Positions 22,419 through 33,132 of a stretch of DNA of 64,000 nucleotides are shown in pieces. Source of the DNA: Leishmania infantum JPCM5 (taxonomy: Eukaryota; Euglenozoa; Kinetoplastea; Trypanosomatida; Trypanosomatidae); the NCBI RefSeq assembly GCF_000002875.2, contig NC_009411.2, forward strand, positions 558,001 to 622,000, in the 5' to 3' direction. A program made the translations under genes and the position numbers. The notes under the pieces are model-generated. The model was not told the DNA's origin. It made no database searches and worked only from the letters and a program-made list of their open reading frames with translations. Numbering within the stretch: the first letter of the stretch is position 1; the number at the start of each line of letters is the position of its first letter.

Positions 22419-23689
22419 GAGAGGGGTGCATGCTTGTGTGTGTGTGTACGAATGACGAAAGAAGAGGGAGTGTATGAAGAGGAGGGGGGCGGTTATGTGA
22501 GTGACGTTCAGCTGCTGCGCGCAGAAGATGAGGCTCCCATGTTCTTCTTCGCTCTCCTCCCCTTCCTTGGCTTCGTGGGCGCGATTGCCCCCTCTGCTGC
22601 TTCTGAATCGACTCAGCCTGCGAATTCCACCCACCGATTCGATCCTCCTTCTGCAGGGCACCCTTGCGGATTCACTGCAAGCAATCCTGCTCCCGCTCCA
22701 CTGCAGCACCTGAGGTGGTTCTGTGAGTTCGTGAAAGGGCCTTGCTATACTGAATGCTCGAGCACGGTGAGTGAGAACGGAGTCGGTGTCGTGGCCCACG
22801 TAGCGGCCGTGCACTCTTCGCCTCTGCTCTCATTTCTTGACCCCAAGCCCCTTCTTGCCCTTTAGTTTTCTTTGTCGCGCTGTATGCGCTTGTGCGCAGC
22901 TGATGGCGGGCTGCGAGGAAAAGGGCTCTTTTCCGAGGGAGAGAAGACGGCCCGTGGGTGGTGGTGACCAGACTTTCTGGAGCGTCTCGCTTATAGGAAG
23001 CGGGGACGTGCACGAGGCAGTGGCTGCAGAACAACAAAAAAGAAGGATGCCGGCAGCGGGATTCCACACAGAGACACGCACGCACGCACTCACCACAAGT
23101 TGCTCCACCACTCCCGCCCGTGCCCAAGACCTGCGCTGGCCGCAACATTTGTTCTGCGGGCCACTTTCTCTCGCATCGGCTATCTTGCTCGGCGCTGAGA
23201 GAGGCGCGCCGCGCGACACTCGCCAGACACCACATCCTGTGGTGCTTTCGGACGCCTCGCTGTCTGTGCAGGTGAGCAGATTCTCTCGAGGGCACCTGTG
23301 TTGCATTACACCGACCGATCTAGCCAGAGGAGATCCGTGGAGGCGCCCTGCTCCGCTGCTAGTGAGAGTGCCGCCGCTGAATTCTTGCGTGCGTGTGTGC
23401 CTTTGTCGCTTGACTTGCACAGTCGTCTTGCTTGCTGAAGACGCTGGCCAATGCACGGTCTCTGTGCTTGCCCTCTCTTCTTACCATTATCGACCCCTGA
23501 TCTTTGCCCGGACCGCTTTTTACGATGTGCTCCACCATCCATGTCGCTTGTGCAGCTGCGCTCTCCCTCTCGAGAGCACTTGGACGAAAAGCGAGCAGTA
23601 CCAGCGACAACCACAAGCGACGGCAAGCGCGTCCAAGCATACGTGGTGCTACCGACGAGACATCTTTCCAGCCCCATTCGCAGCACACA
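22419..23689. other. Intergenic region
   Basis: No gene I can support. A + strand open frame from ATG 22903 to 23718 (272 codons) is Cys/Arg/Ser/Thr-rich without domain character and overruns the start of the next gene; I reject it. AG at 23554-23555 is a possible acceptor, after which 23690 is the first ATG. Confidence 0.55.
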
Positions 23690-24817
23690 ATGGAGGAGTG
23701 GATCATGGCTTCCCTTAAGGACAAGTACATCGACAGGGTGGACGCGTCTAGCGTGCAGTCCGGCGTCTTCTGCGAAGCGTTCACCTCCCCATGGTACGAT
23801 GGCGGCGTGGTCTTTGACTGGACCGCTCTGCATCAGAGGCTGACACGGCCGACCGTGGCCCTGCCAGACGTGACCAAGGCCGTCACTGCACTTCGGCGCT
23901 TCGGTGCAGAGGCGCTGATGGCCGCGTCTGGCGAGGGCGACAAGAAGTGCTTTTCGACCGTCGTGGAGTTGAGGGAGCCGTGGACTCTCCACCCACTTTC
24001 TGAGCAGGCGCAGCGCCTCAGCGTTTTCGATGTCCTCTCCGTTACCGCGTCCTCCGCGCCAACAGAGGCGGCTGCCAGCAGCTCTCCCGCCCCGTCCTCA
24101 AGCGACTCTCGACAGCTCTACACCTTTCTGCGTGGTCCGCCCGGGCAGCGCACGGTGCGGGAAGACATGGCGCGCGTGCTCTCGAGTGCGGAGGAGCAGT
24201 TCCGGAGGAGCGGCGTGCGCGTGGTGTCTTTCCTGAGCTCTTTTATCCTGTTTGGAAGCGACTTCACGGACATGCTCCACAGCACGGCCGCGGTCTTTCG
24301 GGCCCTGACCGAGGCAGGCTTCTGCATCGACAGCCACGGCTCCTGCCTCGGACCTCGCGTTGTGACGCCGCTGCGCGTGGATGCTGACGATTGGTGGACC
24401 ACCTCACCACTGCAGCAGATTGAATCCGAGGAGGACGTGGCTGCCCTTCTCGTCGCTCTCTTCTATCAATGGCTGCAGGACGCGTACGTGTGGGGCTGCA
24501 CGGCTCCCATACGACTCTTCCCCGACGCCAAAGAAACGCACGCCACGCAGTCGACGCGCCTATTGGAGCGATTTGTGCGCGGGCTTGTGCTACCTCGAGC
24601 CCGTGCGATTGGACTGGACGCACTGTACGCGTCTCTCCCTGAGGAGGGTGGCAGCCTACTAGAGTTAGCCGCTGTCGGATTAGAGAAGAAGCAGGCTCCG
24701 ACGGGACTGCAGCGGTGGAGTGTGTTGGAGCTGCGGGTTGTACTCGCCCAGCTCGGTGCCTACGAGCACATCCCCTGCGAGTACCTTGGACAGCCACAGA
24801 ACAACACCAGGCGTTAG
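23690..24817 (+). CDS. Conserved hypothetical protein, 375 aa
   Basis: Not recognised. The preferred start is ATG 23690 (MEEWIMASLKDKYID). An in-frame ATG at 23525 would add 55 residues, rich in Ser/Ala/Arg with an Ala/Leu/Ser helix, which could be a mitochondrial presequence if translated. The body is globular: residues ~10-90 contain an FCEAFTSPWYDGGVVFDW segment; residues ~125-150 are a Ser/Ala/Pro linker; residues ~155-365 are mixed alpha/beta with several Trp (DDWWTTSP, FYQWLQDAYVWGC). No kinase, GTPase or protease motif is evident. The next gene downstream is the VPS16 remnant. Confidence 0.7.
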   Translation: MEEWIMASLKDKYIDRVDASSVQSGVFCEAFTSPWYDGGVVFDWTALHQRLTRPTVALPDVTKAVTALRRFGAEALMAASGEGDKKCFSTVVELREPWTLHPLSEQAQRLSVFDVLSVTASSAPTEAAASSSPAPSSSDSRQLYTFLRGPPGQRTVREDMARVLSSAEEQFRRSGVRVVSFLSSFILFGSDFTDMLHSTAAVFRALTEAGFCIDSHGSCLGPRVVTPLRVDADDWWTTSPLQQIESEEDVAALLVALFYQWLQDAYVWGCTAPIRLFPDAKETHATQSTRLLERFVRGLVLPRARAIGLDALYASLPEEGGSLLELAAVGLEKKQAPTGLQRWSVLELRVVLAQLGAYEHIPCEYLGQPQNNTRR

Positions 24818-25989
24818 CGCTGCCGCTTTCGCAGGCCCTGCCCCTTCCTGCAGCGCCAACTCATCGATCTCTCGCGTCGTCTCCTTTTAATAAGCAACGC
24901 AAGCGGGCAAGGGCTCGGCGACCCTCGCTTGCAGCGTTGCTATCGCCTTACACGCATGGAGCTGTGCTGCATGGTGTGGCAGACTTCCTTGCGGTTAGGT
25001 ACCTTCTCCGCGGCAAGGACGACAGTGGGTGCTATGTCTTGCGGCCACGCGCTCCAGTGCCGCTGCTGCCTGTGCGGCAGCATGGGCGGGGGGTCTCGCT
25101 GGCGTACGAGTGTGCACGTGCGCGTGTGCTCACCCGTCTCTCCTCGACGGCATGGTCGAAGGGGAGAGCGGCGACAGACACACCCACACACGCACAAAAA
25201 AGCGGAAGACAAGCAGAATAGCGATGACGTGTGAACGAGGGCGCGTCGCAGTGCGAGATCGAGTCCTGCTCCACCCGTCGAAGCGACCGCTTCACGCCCA
25301 CTGGGCGGGGATGATTTTGTGTGTCTAGCTTTTCAAGTTCGCACGCGTTTTCCTTGCTGCGGCTTCCCCTACGGTCCTACGAGTGAGCTTGCGTGGTGGT
25401 CCTGCTCGCCTGTCTTCGCCTCAGAGGGCTTTTCTGTGCAGGGAGCGCAGCCGTCGTCTCTTGTTCCGCCCCACTCGACCTCGGTCTGACACGCCACTTG
25501 ATCCCTCTCTTCCCTAACTCGTCCACTTGGGCCCCAAGCACAGGCAGCGCCTGCCCACAGGTTATGTGCCTGCTCGCCGCTGTCGTACTTGTGTGCTATT
25601 CTTTTCGGGCATGCCTCGTTGTCTTCTCCGAAACTCGCAGCTTGCTCTGCGGCACACTCGTGTAGCGCGTGTGAAAGGCAGCAGCGTGACTTTGAAGAAG
25701 CTGTGCAAGTGTGTGCTGAGCACGGGAGGAGGCAGGCACCGACGCAGAATTACGCACGCCTACTGTGATCACCCGCCCACAGAAGGATGCAAGCACATCA
25801 TCGTAAGCGAACCGGGTCTCTTCTCTTCTCTCTCGGAGACCTCCTGTTGTTCGGCGTTGCAAGAGTAGATGGCGTAGACGACTTGCCCGCCTTCTCTCGC
25901 TCACGTGATTCCCACCGCCGCGCCGTGTACGACGACTTGGCATGGTATCTGTTCTTTTTTTTTTTCGGCGAGCGTCGCTGCGCAACCCT
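24818..25989. other. Intergenic region upstream of the VPS16 remnant
   Basis: No supportable gene. At the right end a T run (25957-25966) is followed by CGGCGAG, with AG at 25971-25972. This looks like the relic or still functional trans-splice acceptor of the decayed gene that follows. Confidence 0.55.
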
Positions 25990-28020
25990 CCGCTGGCCAA
26001 CTATGTTGACAAGAAGGACCATGGGCGCGACAACTGTGCCTTTTCCCTTGCCAATGCAAATCTTGTGTCCATGGCCGGCTTTGGCGGAGCCCATCGTGGT
26101 GCTCATCCACCGTCCGCGTCAGCGCCGGTGCGACGGCGCTCTGCACCGCCTTGTGGCCGGATGTATCGCTGATCATGCAGTTTGACCTGTCCGCCCATTC
26201 CACTGTGGTGGTTGCTTCTGCGGTGGCACCGGGGATTCCTGCCCGGTAGAGGTGTGTTGGTGGTGGTGAGGGAGGGGAAGACGCGAGGACAAGGCGATCC
26301 ATGTGTTCGCCAGCGCCGGGCAGCTCCTCGTCAGCTTTCCACTCCGTCTCGCCCTTCTCGGCTAGGCACCAGAAGGCGAGCTCTACTTCCTTCGAGTCCC
26401 TGCGCTGGCGGCCGCGCTCGCGGACACGCGCTGCGTGACGCTCGGAGCCTCGGCAACGGCTTTGCTTGTGCCATTGCAAAGCGGAGCTGGGCAGGCGTAT
26501 ATCTCCTGCCGTGTCTCACTGCGACCCGCCCGGCTTCGAGGGCCGAGGCCGCATCGCCAAGGGCGGCTCTCGCCCGTGCTCCCGCTGCGTCGCCCAACAC
26601 CCTTTGAACGACACCGGCAGGCTCCACGGCCTGCTGCGTGAAGAGCTCGCGTCGTCCGTTGTCTATCCCGTTCGACTGCCTCTGTCCGTGCCTGCTTTCT
26701 TCGCGCTTGTTTTTGGGCGGCGGCGGCCGAGGACCAAGGTACCAATCCGCCAGCTCGCGATGTTCCAGTACCGGGGGTCTTGCCGGCCGTGCCGGTACTG
26801 GGTATGATGCCCTCTGCTAAAAGCGATACAGGCGACTTCATCGTGCTATGGGGCCGATCACGGTGGTGCGGTGCGTGGAACGTCGATTTATGCCACGGGC
26901 ACTAGCGCCGGTGCGGCGGTTGGCACGCTGTGTGCCCTGGTGGTGGCTGAAGGCGGTTTGCTAGCGAACGCTTACGCCGATGCCGCCGCCGCACCATCGG
27001 AGTGATGGTTTCCCTCTGCCGCTCGGGCTCCCCGGCTGGCGACTCGGCTGCAGCGGGGACATCGCCACCGTTGCCGAGTGCGATGGGGCGCGCGTCTTGA
27101 CAGACACGTACTACCTCGTGCAGGAGGTGCTGCCTTGCCTGGCAATGCGATGCCGCGCGCAGCCGCCGCACAGCCCCGCCTTGCAGGTGGTCATGACATA
27201 TCAGGTGTACACGACCGGTGACCGCCACAGAAGTGCCCAGGTGCCTGCCGCGCGGGCGTTCAGTCCTGTCTCATCGCCACCGATCGCGGTGACGCTTTCA
27301 AGAGGCGACTCACCTAACGGCAGAGGCCTCGAGGACGAGGCGCACAAAGAGGGGTGCGACATGCCGCATGCGGAGGCATCGCTTACGCGCTTCTCGGCGC
27401 AGCTTCGCACGAGCTCGATTTGGAGCAGAAACATCGCCGTATCACCGCGGTCTCCTTCGCTGGCGAGAGAGTTGGCCTTTGCAGCGGTGCACCGAGGGCT
27501 ACTGTGGACGCTGTGCGCCGGTTTCGCATGCTGCGGGCCGTGTGAGAGGAGCCGCATTGCCAGATGCCTTTCCGCAAGGTGCAGCAGCAGCTGCTTACAG
27601 GCAACAGGTTGCGGATGGCGCGCCAGCTGACGAGCGCGACCTAGCTGGTGAGATGTCACGGATCGGCTTCTCTGACATGCACCGCCGCTGCGCGAGCAGT
27701 CCACCTTCTCGGCGTCTGACAGCGGTGCCAAAAGACGCGTATTGGGTACCTGACGGCCGTGCAGCTGCTGGCCGCGCACAGGCAGGAGGAGGGGCATGCT
27801 GTGCGGTATGTTGCCGACGCGTACGCGAAAACAGTGGCCCGGGTGGCGAGGCACATGTTGCTTGGCATCCCTCGTTATGGGGGTGGGGGCGGCGATGGTG
27901 GAATAAGACACCTGCCTTGTTCAGCAGATCATGCAGCGCGTGCCAGGCATCGCCGGGGTGCAGCCAGCCGGCTCGCAGCTGCTGACCGGCCTCCAGCGAG
28001 GCTGGCGGAGACGAGGCCAT
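25990..28020 (+). pseudogene. Degenerate VPS16-like gene (HOPS/CORVET subunit), truncated
   Basis: This GC-rich stretch has coding character but no intact frame. Fragments in different + frames match, in order, the VPS16 protein as I know it. NCAFSLANANLVSMAGFG (~26032-26085) then EPIVVLIHRPRQ (26087-) resembles the N-terminal propeller. KAIHVFASAGQLLVSF (26291-) is followed by TAG and then GELYFLRVPALAAAL (~26378-). AKSDTGDFIVLW is at 26816-. ECDGARVLTDTYYLVQEVLP (~27076-27135) matches the DGVRI...HEVP segment. HELDLEQKHRRITAVSFAGE (27408-) continues to DAVRRFRMLRAV (~27510-27545). TAVQLLAAH is at 27753-, and VPGIAG is near 27940. At least three frames are used, with in-frame stops, so several indels separate the pieces. 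The C-terminal ~45% of VPS16 is absent. VPS16 is a core tethering subunit acting at late endosomes and vacuoles; this copy cannot encode it. Sequencing error alone seems unlikely given the number of lesions. Confidence 0.7.
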
Positions 28021-28957
28021 GAGAAGCTCAGATGCGGCCGGCTTTCACGGTGATCTTTGCCGCTTCGCCCCTCCAAACACATACACGCATACAGACGATA
28101 AAGAAGAGGCGCGTATGCCCCAACTGCGTCCAACATGGCGCTGGAGCATTGCGGGAGTGAGAGCGAAGCACGTGGTGTCATTCCCGTCGATGCCTTTTTG
28201 ACATTAACGATGCGACAGCAGTGAGGGAGAGGAGGGGTGGGGGGTGGTGGACGCGTCGAAGTAACCACAGAAGGGGACACGACATTCTGCGTCTCCCCCC
28301 CCTCTCTCCACCTCATTCGGATGCCTCTCCTTGTCTGTTCACAGTCGACCTCTTCACTTCACCTCTTCTCTCCCTCCTTCTCATTATCTCTGGGTGTGTC
28401 TCTCTCGCATGTATGTATGAATGCGTCTTTGTGTTTGGCAACGATCGCCTTGTGCACTCATGCCTCTTCAACGGCAACCTGACTCACTCTTTCGTGCGCA
28501 CTCGCTCGTAACACACACGTGGACACCGTTCGCGGGTGCTGGCAGATAAGCAGTTTCGCGCACCCTTGCTGACGCGTGTGTGCCCCCTGCGTAGCCTACA
28601 CCTAGCAGACAGTGAGAAAGATAGAGAGAGAGAGCTGCACAGTGGCCAGCAGCACTGCCAACTGCATCACCATCACTTCCCAGCACCACCACAGTAGAAG
28701 TGCTGTTAGACACGCATACGCATACACGTGTGCACCTACACACGCACACGAACGCTTCCTCTGCTTTCCTTGTTTTCTTTTAGTTGCAAAAAAAAACGTA
28801 CTATTCCTTTGCGAAGGGTGGCGAGCAAAGCCGTCTCGCACCTCTGCCCGTGTACTGCTCTTCTTTTTTGGCGCAGTGCCGAGCCGCCTTCTCCTTTCCT
28901 TATTAGTTCTCTTCGTCTATTTTATCAGCGCTTGCCCCTGCCACACCCCTCGAGTCC
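28021..28957. other. Intergenic region
   Basis: No supportable gene. C/T-rich, with short CA tracts near 28730. The candidate acceptor for the kinase is TTTTATCAG, with AG at 28927-28928, after a T-rich tract 29 nt before the ATG. Confidence 0.6.
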
Positions 28958-30877
28958 ATGGTGCAATTTACCGATATGTGGATCACGGACGATCCACTGC
29001 TGCGGCAGATCCAGATTGTAGAGGTGGTCCTCACCCACTGCGCCTCGGTGCTGTGGAGGCACAACGAGGAGAAGCTGAAAAGTGCTCCGGAGTGGGCGGC
29101 AAAACTTCGTGCTTTGCTCAAAACCAAGGCGAAGAGACTCGGCGGCGACAGCAGCTGCCGGTCACCGGAGTCGTGCGCGAGCCAACGGTCAATGACGCAG
29201 CAGAAGAAACACAATGGCCTCGCCGCGGCCTCGGCGGATGCGATTGTATACCAGAAGAACTCAAAGGAAGACTATCCGCCGCAGAACACGCCCACTCCGC
29301 AGCTACTGTCCTCGCAGCAGAGCTTTCAAGTCCCCCTTTCGCACAAGCATGCCACTGCCGGTGCGGCCCTCCCCGGCGCGATTCCGACAACACAGGGCGG
29401 CAGCGTCTTCGCTGACGAGCCGCACAGCGCGACGCACACTAATTTAAACACCTTTAGCGAGAGCAGCACATGCAGTAGCACGAGCCGGCTGCACTATCCC
29501 GAGGTCGGTGCAGGCAACAACCGCGTGCGCCACTCCCCCGCCGGGCCATTGCCGTCCGTCACACCCGACGTATTGCTCTCGTCTTGCCGAAGCACCGAAG
29601 AACACTTAGAGGAGCTCGGCGCGCCACCGACAGCCGCGACGACGCGGCACAACGAGGTGGCTGCGGTAAGGGAGAGGAGCTCACCACCGATTGAGCGCAG
29701 CAACACTCCCGAGCTCCCTTCCGCGCCCCTGCAGATGAAGCGCTTGTCGGGCGGCATCACCAATGAGCTCTTCCATGTCTACGACGAAGACGACCCATCC
29801 GCATCGGTGGTGGTGCGCGTCTTTGGCAAGGAGACGGACCGCGTCATCTCGCGAGAGAGCGAGCTCTTCTACCAGTCTCTCTTCATCCCCACCTACGTCC
29901 ACGGCAGCAACTTCCTCGTGTACGATTACCTGGACGGCTACTACACGCTGCCGTACCAGGACATGTCGGCGGAGGCGATGCCGATCGCGCGCGCCATCGC
30001 GGCATTCCAGGTTCGGGCCACGCGCGCCGCCCTGCGCGATCACGGCCATCCGCTGCTGCGCGACTCGCAGAACAAGGACTACTGGAAGATTGTCGACAAC
30101 CAAATGCTGGCAGCTGAGGGGAGCACGACGAGTAGCCACGACACCTACAAGGACGAGTCCCGATTTGACCGCGAGTCGAACTACTTGATCGGCTCGCTGA
30201 CCAAGTGGGTGGACCTCGTGCTGTCGCAAGAGATCGTCGACAGAGTGCGCGAGGACAAGCGCGAGAGCTTTCTCATGACAGGGCGCAGCCTGCAGTCGGC
30301 CTGTGCGTGGATGCTGTCGATGCTGGAGCGCCAGAAGGCTTACTTGCCGGAGGGCGTCTGCCACAACGATCTGCTGAGCGCCAACGTGATGATCCACAAG
30401 GTGCGAAAAGATGTGCGGGTGATCGACTTTGACTACACAAAGCGCAGCTTCCTGCTGTACGACGTTGCCAACCACTTCAACGAGTACCCTGGGCTCGACT
30501 GCGACTACGACACGTACTTCCCGTCCGATGCGCACATGTCCGCTTTCATCGCCGAGTACCGCCGCGGTATGCGGGATGCACTCGAGGCGGCCTGGGCGGA
30601 GAACTCCAGCCCCACCGATTGCGCTTCTCGCGAGTACGAGATCTTTCCCAACGCGCGGGAGCTGTTCTGGAGCGACAGAGAGGAAGCGGAGGCGCAGGTC
30701 GTGGTGCACTGGACTCGACTCGCGAAGCTTCTCACCTTGGCTTCGCACCTGTCGTGGAGTGTCTGGTCGCTTCTGCAGGAGGCTGTGTCTGCCCTGGATG
30801 TCGACTTTCTGAACTACGCCCAGGTTCGCTACAACCGCTACCTTGCCGTGCGGGCCGAGTGCTCAGAGAACCTGTGA
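28958..30877 (+). CDS. Choline/ethanolamine kinase, putative, 639 aa
   Basis: Phosphorylates ethanolamine and/or choline with ATP, the first step of the Kennedy pathway to PE/PC. The kinase part spans about residues 258-636. A nucleotide-binding start, LSGGITNELFHVY, lies near 263 and the VVVRVFG strand near 284. The Brenner-type motif CHNDLLSANVMI is at ~468-479 with catalytic Asp ~471. The choline-kinase motif VIDFDYTKRSFLLYDVANHF follows from ~488. HNDLL is the form I associate with ethanolamine kinases rather than choline kinases (HNDCQ), so EK activity is at least as likely. The N-terminal ~255 residues are an extra region: a short helical segment (1-60), then Ser/Thr/Pro-rich disorder. 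This makes the protein much longer than the usual 350-450 residues. All key residues are present. Confidence 0.9.
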   Translation: MVQFTDMWITDDPLLRQIQIVEVVLTHCASVLWRHNEEKLKSAPEWAAKLRALLKTKAKRLGGDSSCRSPESCASQRSMTQQKKHNGLAAASADAIVYQKNSKEDYPPQNTPTPQLLSSQQSFQVPLSHKHATAGAALPGAIPTTQGGSVFADEPHSATHTNLNTFSESSTCSSTSRLHYPEVGAGNNRVRHSPAGPLPSVTPDVLLSSCRSTEEHLEELGAPPTAATTRHNEVAAVRERSSPPIERSNTPELPSAPLQMKRLSGGITNELFHVYDEDDPSASVVVRVFGKETDRVISRESELFYQSLFIPTYVHGSNFLVYDYLDGYYTLPYQDMSAEAMPIARAIAAFQVRATRAALRDHGHPLLRDSQNKDYWKIVDNQMLAAEGSTTSSHDTYKDESRFDRESNYLIGSLTKWVDLVLSQEIVDRVREDKRESFLMTGRSLQSACAWMLSMLERQKAYLPEGVCHNDLLSANVMIHKVRKDVRVIDFDYTKRSFLLYDVANHFNEYPGLDCDYDTYFPSDAHMSAFIAEYRRGMRDALEAAWAENSSPTDCASREYEIFPNARELFWSDREEAEAQVVVHWTRLAKLLTLASHLSWSVWSLLQEAVSALDVDFLNYAQVRYNRYLAVRAECSENL

Positions 30878-33132
30878 TGTATAGTGATGCTGAGCGGAGG
30901 AGCAGCATGCGCCGAGGATAAAGAGGAAAGACAAGCGGTCGGTGCGTCCCGCTGCACGCCTTCTTCTGTTCGCCCATCATGATGCTCCTCCTCCTCGCCC
31001 CCTTCCCCTGTGCCTTCCGTGCGGATGCGTAGCCGTGCTGTGCATAGCCATACCGAGAGGCAGTAGGAATTCAGCTTCGATGTGCGTCGAGAATCCGACA
31101 TAACAACTATTTCGACACAGACAAAGGGAAAACCAAGGATAATTGCCTGCTCACCACATAACCGTGCCGCCGTTTCTTCGGTGGCGTGACGTATGCTGAC
31201 AGCCAGGGTGCTGATCACGAAAGAGGTGATACGTGTGGCCGTCACTCTCTTCCTGTTCGGCCTCGTCGTAGGCTTGCGTTGTTCGTCGTTCGTTGTCAGT
31301 GGTGGTTTTCGCCATGACATCCTTCGTGAGTATGTCATGCGTGCATGTTTGGATGTGTCTGCTTTCTCCTTTCCATCCCCGACACGCACCCGAAGTTAAG
31401 ACACCGTGCTAGCACTTTGTGCTCGGTAACGCGCGCGGGCTGGTATACGGACGCGTGTCAGTGTGTGCCTCAGCGCACCGCCCCCCCCCCCCTCCTCCTC
31501 TCCCGTTCTCTCTGTGATGAAGCTGGCTGTAATGCTTTGTGGGAGAATGGGTCCCTGTAAGACGTGCGTGCCTGCCCGCCTCCCTCCCTGTGCACCACCA
31601 GCCCTCCCCCTTCCTCGTGCTTTCGCTATCCGTCTCTCTCTCTGTGTCCCTGTCACCGTCGATCTGTGTGGCGGCTGCAAAGGCGGGAGAGAGAGGCGGC
31701 GCACGTGCCCGGAGAATGAGAGTGCGCACCGTCGCTGTTAACAAAGTCATCCCCGGCCATCGTACGCCGGTTTCTACGCGAGAAGGCGAGCAGAGGGACG
31801 CTTCGCGGAATATACACCGAACGAAAAAAAACAAACCTAGGCTTTGCTTTTACCTTCGACTCCCTCGCCCGGATGAATGGGAAGGGTGTGGAGGGAGGAG
31901 GGTGGGCACCGCAGTGCGCGGTATCCAGTGCCCAGTACTCCCCGTGCTCTCCCCCCTTGATGAGGAAGCCAGGCAGCCTCCCTCTCTCTCCATCCCCCCA
32001 TTTCCCCGTCCCCTGCCAAATGCCGAACCTCTTCTGGTGGTGACAGGGTCAGGCACCCGCGACGTAGGGAGGTGAGAGCGACTCACTGCTACGGATGTCG
32101 GCGGCCAGGCCCTGGATGGCGTGGCGTGGGAGCGACCTGCGACAGCGAACACGCTTGTGCCATCCATGTGCTAGGCAGAGCGTCATGGTGACTCGAACGC
32201 ATCCCATCCGGCCCTCGCACTGGCCACTGGTGGTAGGCAGCCTGCGTGCCGCCCCGAGGCGGGATGCACCAAGGGTGGCGACCGGCACGGTGGGGGAGCG
32301 GCTGTGCGGCTGCCTGCGACGCGTGTGCTGAGGGCAGAGGTTTGGGGCAGAGGCCGTGCTCAGATGGCTGAGTCGGGTGCACTGCTGCAACGCGCGTGTC
32401 TACGTCTGCTCCGCACCACGCGGATGGGGCCCATGGTCGGGCCGGGGGCCGAGTGCCGCTTCGCTCAGGTCACATGGCAGAGAGTCGGCACACGTTGGTA
32501 CAAGCACATTGTTTTTTTAATGTTCAAGGCACCAAGCAAGCCAGAGCACCGATTTCTTCTGCTGCTCAGTGCTCCTTATCCCCCCATCTCGTGTACTCTC
32601 TGTGCGGTCTCTCGCGCCGTCTCCTTGCGTGCCTCGCGGGGCTAGTTGTACGGTGAAGAAGATGTGCTTGTGTGTATGTGGGAGGAAGGAGGGACTGGGC
32701 GCTGCAGGAACACGTGTGCGCAGGGTGGATCGGTGTGTCAAGAAGTCGCTCGTAAAGTAGTGGCTCATCATCGAGGGATGAAGCTCCGTGATAGGCGTCG
32801 GTGAGAAGCTTCTCGTCCCGGTCTGCTGCTCCTACCTCGTCTGCGCATGTGGACTTGCGGTCGCGGCTCGCCTCCGCTTTTGCAGGCAACCCTCTCTCTT
32901 TCCACCTTCACTTCTTCAACCCGACGGTGTCTGCGTGCTTGCGTCAGAGAAAGGTGCATTACAGGGGTGCATCACGAGCATTTCCTGCTTGTCGGTGTCT
33001 GTGAAACACACGCACACACACACGTGCATGTGTGTCTGTGCGGACTGCCGTTGTTTTGCGCAAGTTTGAACTCCGCTTGGGATACACGCATTTACATGGA
33101 ACCCACCACAGCACTCCGCAACGCAAAGATCA
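30878..33132. other. Intergenic region carrying SIDER2 copy 1
   Basis: No protein gene. Contains the SIDER2-like element at 31868-32501. A possible acceptor for the next gene is AG at 33063-33064; an ATG at 33096 then precedes the main ATG (33133) out of frame, so a short overlapping uORF is possible. Confidence 0.6.
31868..32501 (+). mobile_element. SIDER2-like degenerate retroposon, copy 1
   Basis: Short interspersed element in the presumed 3'UTR of the choline/ethanolamine kinase, on the sense strand. Its 31900-32501 part is repeated at 39122-39723 with a single difference (G at 32008, A at 39230). Upstream, both copies share CCCGGATGA, but copy 1 has 23 nt between that box and the common GGGTGGGCACC, against 2 nt in copy 2. 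The size, GC-rich body, 3'UTR position and the GCCCAGTACTC-type motif near the 5' end fit Leishmania SIDER2, non-autonomous relatives of ingi/L1Tc that in published work promote mRNA decay. The small open frames inside are not genes. Confidence 0.75.

Noticed and set aside
22903..23718. 272-codon + strand frame before the 375-aa gene
   Set aside because: No domain, low-complexity Cys/Arg/Ser composition, and it overlaps the start of a better supported gene in another frame.
29681..30748. 355-codon minus-strand frame
   Set aside because: Antisense shadow of the choline/ethanolamine kinase gene.
32049..32390. Open frames inside the SIDER2 copies (also at 39271-39612)
   Set aside because: Identical frames occur in both repeat copies. 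SIDERs are non-coding, and the frames lack any family resemblance.
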